From positions 1 through 10,438 of the forward strand of contig CAQOYX010000050.1 of assembly GCA_948852375.1 (NCBI GenBank): a stretch of DNA of 10,438 nucleotides, given 5' to 3'. This document shows, piece after piece, positions 1 to 6,905 of the stretch. The DNA is from an uncultured Clostridia bacterium. GTDB lineage: Bacteria > Bacillota_A > Clostridia > TANB77 > CAG-508. Under the pieces are notes generated by a model. That model was not told the origin of the DNA. It ran no database searches and saw nothing but the letters and a program-made list of their open reading frames with translations. A program made the translations under genes and the position numbers. The number at the start of each line of letters is the position of its first letter. Positions within the stretch are counted from its first letter, which is position 1.

Positions 1-117
1 AACTATGATAATGGTTATAACAGCCATTAATCCGCCTGCTATTACCTTTTTATTGATTTTTCCTTTTTTCTCATATAAAATATAAAAAAAGGAAATTATA
101 AAAGAAAGTGATTTTGT
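1..117. other. left edge, no assignable gene
   Basis: No complete gene can be assigned here. Plus-strand frame 2 is open from the window edge to a TAA at 86-88 and reads as a hydrophobic tail, so it could be the end of an upstream gene. The minus strand has an ATG at 72-74 that runs into a TAA after ten codons. Another minus frame reads KKVIAGGLMAVITIIIV out of the window, which looks like a membrane segment, and its only in-frame ATG (25-27) follows a possible AGGCGG site. I cannot decide between these. Confidence 0.3.
53..81 (+). promoter_or_regulatory. candidate sigma-A promoter for the PBP gene
   Basis: TTGATT (53-58), a 17-base spacer and TAAAAT (76-81) lie about 35 bases ahead of the ATG at 118. 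The spacing is ideal and the boxes match 4/6 and 5/6 of the consensus. The DNA is so AT-rich that chance matches are common. The start codon follows GAAAGTGA, a weak ribosome binding site. Confidence 0.35.
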
Positions 118-2341
118 ATGGATAAATATAATAAAAAAAACAGAAAATTAAATAAAAAAGAAAAGAAAATTTCTAATACTGTAACTTTTAAAAGACTTCG
201 CCTTGGCATGATTTTTTTATTTATTATTTTATTGCTTCTTGTTGTAAGGCTTGGTTTCTTACAGTTTGTACAGGGTGCAAATCTTAAAGAAATGGCTTTT
301 AAGCAACAAACAGTAAGTAAACTTATTAATCCAAATAGAGGTAATATTTTAGATGCTACTGGTAAAAGCCTTGCTATTAGTGCTCATGTTGATACTGTTT
401 CTATAAACCCTAGTAAGATTAAGGGCAAAACTGATGATGAAACAAAAGAGAAAAAAGAAAAATTGGCAAAGGCCTTTTCAGAGATTTTTGAATTAGATTA
501 TGAAGAAACTTTGGCTAAGGTAAATAGTAATTATTCTGTTCAAACTATTGCAAAAAGAGTAGAACAGGATAAAATAGATAAATTAAAAACTTGGATGAAT
601 GAAAATAAAATTTCCACTGGTATTAATATTGATGAAGATACTAAAAGATATTATCCTTATGATAATTTAGCTTCTTATGTTATAGGTTTTTGTAATAGTG
701 AGAACCAAGGAATTTATGGGATTGAAAGAGCTTATAATTCGTACTTAACTGGTACCCCTCGGTAAAATTGTTACAACAACTGATGTAAATAGAGATGAAA
801 TTTCTAGTGAAAATGGTCAATTTATAGAAGCTGAAAATGGCAATAATATTGTTCTTACTTTAGATGTTAATATTCAAACCATTGCTGAAAAATATTTAAA
901 AGAAGCTGTACATAAAAATAATGCACGTAGTGGAAATGTTATAATAATGAAGCCATCAACAGGTGATATTTTAGCAATGGCTGGATACCCTGATTATGAT
1001 TTAAATAATCCATTTACTCCTACTGAAAGTTACTGGATAGAGCGTTGGGATAGTTTAAGTTCTACAGATAAAACTGAAATGTATCGTAATATTATGGTTT
1101 CTAGTAGATATGAACCTGGATCTACCTTTAAACTTATAAATGCTTCAATTGCATTAGAAGAAGATATTACTGAAACTGATGTAGCAGACGAGTTTAATTG
1201 TATAGGCTATGAAGAAGTTTATGATACAATAATAAAATGTACTGGTACACATAACCGTCAAAGTTTAAGGCAGGTACTTGAAAATTCTTGTAACCCTGGA
1301 ATGATGCAACTTGCTAACAAAATTGGTGTTAGAACTTTATATAAATATTATCAAGCTTATGGTTTATTTTCAAAAACTAGTCTTGGGCTTCCTGAAGAAA
1401 TAAGTAGCCATTTTCATTCAGAAGATAGAGTTTATGCAACTGAACTTGCTACTATGTCTTTTGGGCAAAGATTTAAAGTAACTCCTATGCAACTTATAAC
1501 TGCTATTTCAGCTATTGCAAATGATGGAGTACTAATGAAACCAAAAATTGTAAAAGAAATTGTAAATACTGATACCAATGCTGTAACTTCATTTGATGAT
1601 ATACAAATAAGACAAGTTATATCTAGTGAAACAGCAAGTAAAATGCTTGATATGATGGAATCTGTTGTAACTAATGGTACTGGTTCTAGTGGTGATGTTA
1701 AGGGATATTCTGTCGGTGGAAAGACTGGAACAAGTGAACCTCCGCTTGATGATCCAGATTATGGATATGTAGCATCTTTTGTTGCTGTATCTCCTGCTGA
1801 TAACCCTGAAATAGTAGTTCTTGTTGCAATTTATGACCCACAAGTTAAGAACTACCATGGTGGTACTGTTGCAGGTCCTGTAATATCTGGTATTTTATCA
1901 GAAGTTTTACCTTACTTAGGTATTTCACAAGATAAAATAGATGTTAGTACTACTTCTAATGACAGTAATATAATTACTGTTCCAAATGTTATGCATAAAA
2001 CAGTTACTGAAGCACAAAAGGTATTAACAGATGCTGGTTTTAGGTGCAATTATTCGTTAAGTGGAAATAAAAATAAAATATTGGTAACAGACCAAGTTCC
2101 AAAAAGTGGAACAAAATTACCAAATAATTCTTTAGTTATGCTATATACTGCTGAAAATAATGTTAGAACATCAACATCTGTTCCAAATTTAACTGGTATG
2201 ACTCCAGCTAGAGCAGCAAATTCGCTGAAATCTAAGAACTTGAATATAAGTATAGAGGGAACTGGAGCAGTAGACGCCCAAGAGCCCACAGCTGGTAGCT
2301 TAGTTGAACCTGGAACTGTTGTTAAGGTTATTTTAAAATGA
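118..2341 (+). CDS. SpoVD/PBP2-type class B penicillin-binding protein, +1 frameshift inside
   Basis: A class B D,D-transpeptidase that crosslinks peptidoglycan outside the membrane, in division or spore cortex synthesis. Joined across the shift at 760 it is 740 residues. It has a basic cytoplasmic start, one membrane helix (about residues 30-49) and a PBP dimer domain with the NRGNILD motif near residue 73. The transpeptidase follows with catalytic Ser335 in STFK, SCN at 390-392 and KTG at 535-537. Two C-terminal PASTA repeats begin around ITVPNVMHKTV and TSVPNLTGMTP. The zero frame stops at 763 (215 codons). The other frame opens at once with GKIVTTTDVNRDEI, which fits the family's GTPGK-type junction, and stays open for 526 codons. 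The gene is therefore intact except for one extra base. The choice between SpoVD (sporulation) and PBP2B (division) is not settled by sequence. Confidence 0.93.
757..765 (+). other. +1 frameshift site CCT-CGG-TAA in the PBP gene
   Basis: The zero frame reads GGT ACC CCT CGG TAA. Skipping C760 gives GGT ACC CCT GGT AAA ATT, that is GTPGKI, which restores the normal protein. The zero-frame codon at the shift is CGG, directly followed by a stop. Known +1 shifts pause at a poorly decoded A-site codon. Here the P-site Pro-tRNA could re-pair on CTC with a G-U pair, or Gly-tRNA could enter out of frame. Mutation or assembly error remains possible. Confidence 0.75.
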
Positions 2342-2347
2342 TAATGC

Positions 2348-2384
2348 AAAATCTGTTTAGAATTAACTTTCTAAACAGATTTTT
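2348..2384. terminator. bidirectional intrinsic terminator
   Basis: A perfect 14-bp stem (AAATCTGTTTAGAA with TTCTAAACAGATTT) encloses the six-base loop TTAACT. It is followed by T's on the plus strand and flanked by A's on the other side. It sits between two convergent genes, seven bases after the PBP stop and just past the end of the minus-strand gene at 2390, so it probably serves both. Confidence 0.85.
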
Positions 2385-2389
2385 CTGTT

Positions 2390-3007
2390 TTATTCTTGCT
2401 CCATTTGTTGTTTTTGTTGTTTTTTCTGTTCTTGTTGTTCTTGTTGTAATTGTGCAATTATATTAGTTGAATTTGGTAGAAAGTGAGCTACTTCGCTTTC
2501 CATATAGTTATATTCTTTTGCTTCTTCTTTTGCTTTTTGTTGCATGCGATTTACAACTTCAATTATATTGTTATCTTGAGTTGATGGATTCATACTATTT
2601 AAGTATGAACTTAATGTTGGATTATTTTGTATTGCAATATGTATATTACTCAATGTTTCTAAGTCTAATTGTGTTAAAATTACTTGTGTTGGTGTACTTG
2701 CCATACCAGTACTGATTAATTGTTCTGTGCGTGCATTTGATAAACTTTTTTCTAGATTTTCCTTTATGTCTTCACTATTTAGATTCCACATTGTATTTAT
2801 CACATTATAACCTACAAGACGTATTTGACGTTCCCTTTCTTTTTGCATTAATATTTTTTGTTGTTCTTCTAACATTTGTGCACTACCTACACATTGTTTT
2901 CTAAAGGCTTCCTGTGGTGTCAAAGTATTCTCTTGTTTTGGTGCTTCAAGCATTGGTTTATTCTCATTTTTTCTCAAAAATTTTTTAAACAAATCAATAA
3001 TATTCAT
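2390..3007 (-). CDS. hypothetical protein with Gln-rich C-terminal tail
   Basis: I do not recognise this family. The start at 3007 is chosen because GAGGAGG lies just upstream, giving 205 residues. An upstream in-frame ATG at 3028 would add seven residues (MKKRRKK) but would put the ribosome site inside the gene. The protein is soluble, with no signal peptide or membrane helix. It begins MNIIDLFKKFLRKNENK, has charged helical segments (EEQQKILMQKERERQIRLVG) and a middle region rich in N, T and S. It ends in a run of Gln, Glu and Lys encoded by CAA/GAA triplets. The tail suggests coiled coil or low complexity. It is monocistronic, with its own promoter at 3037-3065, and converges on the PBP gene. 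Confidence 0.8.
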   Translation of the reverse strand: MNIIDLFKKFLRKNENKPMLEAPKQENTLTPQEAFRKQCVGSAQMLEEQQKILMQKERERQIRLVGYNVINTMWNLNSEDIKENLEKSLSNARTEQLISTGMASTPTQVILTQLDLETLSNIHIAIQNNPTLSSYLNSMNPSTQDNNIIEVVNRMQQKAKEEAKEYNYMESEVAHFLPNSTNIIAQLQQEQQEQKKQQKQQMEQE

Positions 3008-3036
3008 CTTTTTCCTCCTCTTTTTCACTTTTAATT

Positions 3037-3065
3037 ATTTTAACATAAATTAATAATACTGTAAA
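3037..3065 (-). promoter_or_regulatory. promoter of the Q-rich hypothetical gene
   Basis: On the minus strand TTTACA, a 17-base spacer and TAAAAT are seen, with TG one base ahead of the -10 (extended -10). It lies about 30 bases upstream of the start at 3007 and within the gap after the dehydrogenase gene. The upstream neighbour ends at 3111, so the hypothetical gene is probably transcribed separately. Confidence 0.6.
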
Positions 3066-3110
3066 TATCTGTAATTAAAATTTAACATAGTAAAACATCT
3101 GTAATACTTT

Positions 3111-3863
3111 TTATCTTTTTTTCTCCTGCATATGATAACAAACTCTTGCAACAATTTTCTCTGGCGAAATTTTTGCTAAAAATCTCGCTGTTTTTATTTT
3201 TATGCCTAGTAGTATTATTAGTTTTTTCTTAAACATTTCTTTTATTGCAATTTTAGCAACATATTCACTAGACATTGAACTTAAATTAAATTTTACTCCT
3301 GCTACATTATTAAAGTTGGTTGCTACAGGACCTGGACATAGGACACTTATTGATACTTTTGACTTTTTCTTTTTTAGTTCTGTGTATATACTTTGCGATA
3401 ATCTTACAATATATGATTTGGTTGAATAATAGGTTGCCATTAATGGTCCTGGCATGAAACCCGCAATTGACGCTACATTTAGAATATATCCTTTGTCTTT
3501 TTTTACCATATCTTGTAAAAAAAGTTTTGTAAGTATGTGTACTGCTGTTATATTTGTATTTATCATGTTTATTTCTTTATCTAGATTTGTAGTTGTAAAT
3601 TCTCCAAAATCTCCAAATCCTGCATTATTTATTATGATATCTATGTCTTCTTTATGTTTCAATGTTTTGTATAATCCTATGCAGTTTTCAGAATTTGCTA
3701 AATCTATTGCTATTACTTCTACTTTTGTTTTTAATTCTTGTTTTAGTTCATTTAATTTTATTTCTTCTCTTGCTACTGCTATAATATCGTATCCCATATT
3801 GCTTAATACTCTTGCCATATCTTTTCCGATTCCAGATGATGCACCCGTAATTAACGCCTTCAT
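3111..3863 (-). CDS. short-chain dehydrogenase/reductase (SDR)
   Basis: A 250-residue NAD(P)H-dependent oxidoreductase of the classical SDR family; its substrate cannot be read from the sequence. The start at 3863 is chosen over an upstream in-frame start at 3944 because GAAAGGAAATTAAAATG places a good ribosome site just ahead and the protein then begins MKALITGASSGIG, as the family does. Visible motifs are the cofactor loop GASSGIG (residues 7-13), NNAG (79-82), Asn104, catalytic Ser132, and Tyr145 with Lys149 (YYSTK). CPGPVAT follows. The C-terminal part with basic and hydrophobic residues resembles DltE/YqjQ-like SDRs that act on lipid-like substrates, but this is a guess. It lies 88 bases after the TSCPD gene on the same strand. 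Confidence 0.92.
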   Translation of the reverse strand: MKALITGASSGIGKDMARVLSNMGYDIIAVAREEIKLNELKQELKTKVEVIAIDLANSENCIGLYKTLKHKEDIDIIINNAGFGDFGEFTTTNLDKEINMINTNITAVHILTKLFLQDMVKKDKGYILNVASIAGFMPGPLMATYYSTKSYIVRLSQSIYTELKKKKSKVSISVLCPGPVATNFNNVAGVKFNLSSMSSEYVAKIAIKEMFKKKLIILLGIKIKTARFLAKISPEKIVARVCYHMQEKKR

Positions 3864-3951
3864 TTTAATTTCCTTTCTTTCAAAATTTTTTAAAATTTCG
3901 TACTTTTTACTTTTCTTTTGCAGTCTACTTTCAGTCAGTAACATATTTATC

Positions 3952-4200
3952 TTAACTGTTTTTTATTTCTTCTAGCGCTTTTGCTAGTTGGTCTGGGCAT
4001 GATGTGCCTTTTGTTCCACATGGTATTCCTTTTAGTTTGTTTATTACATCATCTATTTTCATTCCTTCTACAAGTTTACTAATTCCTTTTGTGTTTCCTG
4101 CACATCCTCCTATTATAACTACTTCTTTTATTATGTCTTCTTTTAATTTTATTATTATTTTTTTTGAGCAGGTTCCTTTTGTTTCATATATATATTCCAT
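3952..4200 (-). CDS. TSCPD-domain protein, TIGR03905 type
   Basis: An 82-residue protein made almost entirely of one TSCPD domain, as also found at the C-terminus of some adenosylcobalamin-dependent ribonucleotide reductases. The stand-alone form (TIGR03905) is common in Clostridia and has no firmly known role. The conserved cysteines are visible: Cys11 after ETKGT, Cys34 in GGCAGN, and a pair in IPCGTKGTSCPDQLAKAL, which gives the domain its name. This spacing suggests metal or redox chemistry. The start has GAAGG five bases upstream. A weak promoter-like pair (TTGCAA, 18 bases, TAATAT) lies at 4240-4269, overlapping a leader that resembles the one ahead of the histidine kinase gene (see repeats). 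Co-transcription with the exonuclease gene upstream is also possible. Confidence 0.85.
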   Translation of the reverse strand: MEYIYETKGTCSKKIIIKLKEDIIKEVVIIGGCAGNTKGISKLVEGMKIDDVINKLKGIPCGTKGTSCPDQLAKALEEIKNS

Positions 4201-4229
4201 TTAACCTTCATTCCTTCCTCACTTTGTTC

Positions 4230-4265
4230 TAAAGCACTCATATTATTAAAGTAACTATATTACTT
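4230..4265 (-). repeat. shared leader element, copy 1
   Basis: This 36-base stretch ahead of the TSCPD gene aligns without gaps to 9480-9515, ahead of the histidine kinase gene, with 27 of 36 identical by eye. Similarity continues with gaps toward both start codons (TCACTTT, then TTCC/CATTCC on the plus strand). Both copies have the same orientation relative to their gene. Confidence 0.45.
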
Positions 4266-4274
4266 GCAACTTTC

Positions 4275-4808
4275 TTATATTAATTCCAAATATTTCATGT
4301 AAATTTTTGCACAGCATTCACAGTCAAATTCGGCTCTATGAAAACCATCTTCTGTTATTCCTATATGTTTTGCAATTGTTCCTAGTTTATGGTTTGCAAG
4401 ATGTGGATATAATTTTCTTCCTATTTGTACTGTGTCTATTAATTTATTTTTTGAAAAACTATTATTTGAATAGCTTTGTATAAATTTATAATCGAAATTT
4501 GCATTGTGTGCTACTATTGGATTATTTCCTATAAATTGAATTAAATTTGGCATTACCTCTTCTACAAATGGCGAATTTTTTACCATCTCATTTGTGATTC
4601 CTGTAATATTTGTTATGTAGTATGGTATTCTTACTTTTGGCTTTATTAGTGTTGTAAAAGTATCTATTTTTTTATTTCCAAGATATTTGATAGCACTTAT
4701 TTCTATTAATTCATTTTGAAGTGGCGATAAGCCAGTAGTTTCTACATCTATTGCAACAAATATGTTTGTATTTTTAGTTTTAGTTTGTTTTTCAATTAAT
4801 TCTTGCAT
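4275..4808 (-). CDS. DnaQ-like DEDDh 3'-5' exonuclease
   Basis: A 177-residue exonuclease of the RNase H fold, similar to the proofreading domain of PolC and to DNA polymerase III epsilon; it would remove nucleotides from 3' ends with two metal ions. All catalytic residues are present: Asp21 and Glu23 in DVETTG (Exo I), Asp106 in HNANFD (Exo II), and His157 with Asp162 in HRAEFD (Exo III, the DEDDh form). LIKPKVRIPYYITNITGIT is the usual linker of the PolC/DinG exonuclease group. It is a stand-alone domain with no polymerase or helicase attached. The start at 4808 has GGAG about nine bases upstream. It is the first gene of the minus-strand run and divergent from the tsaC gene. Confidence 0.93.
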   Translation of the reverse strand: MQELIEKQTKTKNTNIFVAIDVETTGLSPLQNELIEISAIKYLGNKKIDTFTTLIKPKVRIPYYITNITGITNEMVKNSPFVEEVMPNLIQFIGNNPIVAHNANFDYKFIQSYSNNSFSKNKLIDTVQIGRKLYPHLANHKLGTIAKHIGITEDGFHRAEFDCECCAKIYMKYLELI

Positions 4809-4863
4809 GTATATTGCTCCTTTTTTATTTACTCGAATATTTATATTCTACTATAGCCTAAGC

Positions 4864-4891
4864 AAAAAAGCAAGAATATTCTTGCTTTTTT
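4864..4891. repeat. perfect 28-bp palindrome in a divergent intergenic region
   Basis: Six A's, the 16-bp palindrome GCAAGAATATTCTTGC and six T's form a perfect inverted repeat. It looks like a bidirectional terminator, but the genes on both sides point away from it (exonuclease at 4808 minus, tsaC at 4990 plus). It could be an operator; the minus-strand -35-like TTGCTT (4868-4873) 17 bases from TAGAAT (4845-4850) lies inside one arm. A 12-base copy of the right arm, CTTGCTTTTTTA, recurs at 4917-4928. Confidence 0.6.
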
Positions 4892-4930
4892 AAATTGCTT
4901 AATAAACCCTATCCAACTTGCTTTTTTATG

Positions 4931-4959
4931 TTGTAAATAAATTTATTTTATTGTATAAT
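4931..4959 (+). promoter_or_regulatory. promoter of the tsaC operon
   Basis: TTGTAA (4931-4936), a 17-base spacer and a perfect TATAAT (4954-4959) precede the ATG at 4990, leaving a leader of about 24 bases that contains the ribosome site AAAGGAG. This is a good vegetative promoter. Confidence 0.65.
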
Positions 4960-4989
4960 GTTAAATAATTAGAAAAGGAGAATTTTAAA

Positions 4990-5628
4990 ATGACGAAGTA
5001 TATAAAAGAAACAGAAATAGATGATGATACTATTGTCCAAATATCAAATGCTATAAAAAGAGGAAAAATTGTAGTTTTTAAAACTGATACTGTATATGGT
5101 ATTGGAACTAATGCATTTGATGAAGATGCCTGTAAAAAAATTTACGAAATAAAAGGAAGGCCTATACATAAACCATTAAGTGTGTTAATTTCAGATATTT
5201 CCATGCTAAAAGAAATGGTAGATTTTATTAGCCCTACTGAGCAAAAACTAATTGATGTTTTTTGGCCTGGATCTTTAACCATAAAATTTAAGAAAAAAGA
5301 AAATGTTTTACCAAATATTATATCATCAGGTGATGAATATGTTAGAGTTAGACTTTTAAAAAATGGACTTGCTTATAATCTTATTCAAACAGCAAGAATT
5401 CCTATTGTTGCTCCTAGTGCTAATATTTCTGGTAGTCCTACAGGAACAAACATAAAAAACATTATTAATGAATTAGGTGGAAAAGTAGATTATATATTAG
5501 ATAGTGGAAATGTAAATAATGATACTCCTTCTACAATCGTTGAAGTAAATAATGAAAAAGTTGTTGTTATAAGAGAAGGTAAAATAAATAAAGAAGAAAT
5601 AGCAAAAGTTGTGCCATTAAAAAATTAA
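4990..5628 (+). CDS. tsaC: L-threonylcarbamoyladenylate synthase (TsaC/Sua5 family)
   Basis: Makes threonylcarbamoyl-AMP from threonine, bicarbonate and ATP, the first step of t6A modification at position 37 of tRNAs that read ANN codons; cytoplasmic. It is 212 residues and covers the YrdC domain only, without the C-terminal Sua5 domain, so it is the short TsaC form. Visible motifs are KTDTVYGIG (residues 31-39), KGRPIHKPL with Lys55 and Arg57, and the SAN motif at 143-145 in PSANISGSPTGT. The start has AAGGAG about eight bases upstream. The next gene follows after 59 bases without an obvious promoter and may be co-transcribed. There are no CGG codons; the conserved arginine of KGR is AGG. 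Confidence 0.93.
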   Translation: MTKYIKETEIDDDTIVQISNAIKRGKIVVFKTDTVYGIGTNAFDEDACKKIYEIKGRPIHKPLSVLISDISMLKEMVDFISPTEQKLIDVFWPGSLTIKFKKKENVLPNIISSGDEYVRVRLLKNGLAYNLIQTARIPIVAPSANISGSPTGTNIKNIINELGGKVDYILDSGNVNNDTPSTIVEVNNEKVVVIREGKINKEEIAKVVPLKN

Positions 5629-5687
5629 TCTATAATTATCATGAATACAATTATATTGAATGTTAAATGCGAAAGGGCTTGATTTTT

Positions 5688-6261
5688 ATGTATGAAACTA
5701 AAAATACTGATATGAAAAAAATAATATTTATAGCTATAGTTATTGTTTTAATTATTGTTGCTATTTGTTTAATTATTAATTTTTCTTTAAATAGTAATAA
5801 TGCTACTAAAACTACTGTTTTAACTTCTAGTGACCAAAAATTTAGTATTTCTATTCCAAATAATATAAAGTATAAAATTAATACTACTCCGAATAATGAT
5901 TTTACAATTGACTTATATTCTGAAGAAGATGAAATGTTTATGTATGCTACTACTATCGAAAAATTACATGACCTTGATTTGTATACCATTGCAAGTGATG
6001 ATAAGGCTTTATATTTTAAAGATAAGGAAAATATCCGTGAAGATCTTCGGAATTACTGAAACTAATGTTAATGAAAATAAAGCATTTGAATATAATCTTA
6101 AATATTTTGATAAAGAATATAATAAAGATTTCTATTGCCATGTTGTGTGGATTGAAACAGAAAAATATATATATGTTTTTAATTTTGAAGTAGTAGAAAA
6201 AAATGCAGATAAATATAAGGATATATTTATTAATATTAAAAATTCTTTTGCAGAATTATAG
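5688..6261 (+). CDS. membrane-anchored hypothetical protein (PsbP-like?), +1 frameshift inside
   Basis: Function unknown. The start at 5688 is taken because GAAAGGG sits ten bases ahead; an in-frame ATG at 5667 has no ribosome site. Joined across the shift at 6048 it is 190 residues: a short N-terminus MYETKNTDMKK, one membrane helix (about residues 12-32), a linker, and a predicted extracellular domain beginning TSSDQKFSISIPNNIKY, which resembles the first strand of PsbP-like and related lipoprotein domains. The zero frame stops at 6057-6059 (TGA). The +1 frame continues GITETNVNENKAFEYNLKY and ends KNSFAEL, a typical finish for such domains. Neither half alone makes a sensible domain, and there are no other stops, so the gene looks intact apart from one extra base. 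Confidence 0.7.
6045..6059 (+). other. +1 frameshift site CTT-CGG-AAT in the membrane-anchored protein gene
   Basis: The zero frame reads GAT CTT CGG AAT TAC TGA. Skipping C6048 gives GAT CTT GGA ATT ACT GAA, which restores the reading frame. The codon at the shift is again CGG and the codon gained is again Gly. The P-site codon CUU can slip to UUC by wobble pairing, as in the RF2 type of +1 shift. This is the second and only other in-frame CGG in the window. Confidence 0.65.
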
Positions 6262-6272
6262 ACATTTTTATT

Positions 6273-6348
6273 ACAACTATGTTATATTAGCTAAGATAAC
6301 ATAGTTGTCCAAACGATAAGAGCCTTATTAACTAAAGAAATCTTAGCT
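6273..6348 (+). promoter_or_regulatory. structured leader upstream of the export gene
   Basis: A perfect 13-bp stem (ACAACTATGTTAT with ATAACATAGTTGT, 6273-6285 and 6296-6308) has a ten-base loop and no T-tract after it, so it is not a normal terminator. The loop sequence AGCTAAGAT (6289-6297) is an exact complement of ATCTTAGCT at 6340-6348, so a pseudoknot or an alternative fold is possible. A promoter-like pair (TTGTTT at 6351, TATATT at 6373) lies downstream, so the structure may not be in the transcript of the next gene. Confidence 0.4.
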
Positions 6349-6413
6349 TATTGTTTAAGTTAGTTATTTTACTATATTATTAATATATTCTTTACTAGAA
6401 AGGATTGAATTTT

Positions 6414-6905
6414 ATGTTAAAAAAATATTTATTAGTTTTTTTAGTTTCTATGGTACCACTTATTGAATTAAGGGGTGCTGTACCTATTGGTTTAAGTAAC
6501 TTTTTAGGAGATCCTATTAATTTATTACCACTTTATATTATTTGTATTTTAGGAAATATGCTTCCTGTACCATTTATATTCTTTTTTGCAAGAAAAGTTT
6601 TAGTATGGGGATCTGATAAAAAATTTATTGGAAAGTTTTTTACTTTTTGTTTAGAAAAGGGGGAAAAAGGTGGAAAGAAATTACAAGAAACTGCTGGGCG
6701 TGGTCTTTATTTTGCACTATTTCTTTTTGTAGGAATTCCTCTTCCTGGAACTGGTGCTTGGACAGGAACACTTGCTGCAAGCTTTTTAGATATGGATTTT
6801 AAGAAAAGTGTTATTGCAATTATGGCAGGTGTGATACTTGCAGGAATAATAATGGGGCTTGCTTCAATGGGGGTATTTGGTGCTATGGGCGCTGTACTTA
6901 GCTAG
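6414..6905 (+). CDS. small multidrug export protein, COG2426 / Sm_multidrug_ex family
   Basis: A 163-residue integral membrane protein of the family Pfam Sm_multidrug_ex, named for small multidrug export but with little direct evidence of substrate. The family signatures are clear: PLIELRGAVPIG near the N-terminus and GIPLPGTGAWTGTLAA in the middle, both of the re-entrant type shared with the DedA-like fold. About four membrane segments are seen, separated by the basic stretch EKGEKGGKKLQETAGRG. The start at 6414 is chosen because AAAGGA lies nine bases upstream; a TTG at 6405 would overlap the ribosome site. It is the last plus-strand gene before a 456-base region without a large gene. Confidence 0.9.
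   Translation: MLKKYLLVFLVSMVPLIELRGAVPIGLSNFLGDPINLLPLYIICILGNMLPVPFIFFFARKVLVWGSDKKFIGKFFTFCLEKGEKGGKKLQETAGRGLYFALFLFVGIPLPGTGAWTGTLAASFLDMDFKKSVIAIMAGVILAGIIMGLASMGVFGAMGAVLS

Noticed and set aside
1..74. A possible third frameshift on the minus strand: ATG AGA AAA AAG ... AAA AGG TAA, where a -1 slip on A's would continue as KKVIAGGLMAVITIIIV.
   Set aside because: There is no ribosome site ahead of the ATG at 74, the gene runs out of the window, the shift would be -1 rather than +1, and AGG is clearly read as Arg elsewhere.
118..2341. Treating the split PBP as a decayed pseudogene.
   Set aside because: All catalytic motifs and both PASTA repeats are intact, and only one base breaks the frame, at a codon type that breaks frame in a second gene as well.
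2467..2715. Plus-strand open frame of 82 codons opposite the Q-rich gene, and similar frames at 3202, 3454, 4004, 7372, 9053 and 9814.
   Set aside because: They lie antisense to well supported genes, have no ribosome site, and consist of the L, I, F, S-rich residues expected when AT-rich genes are read backwards.
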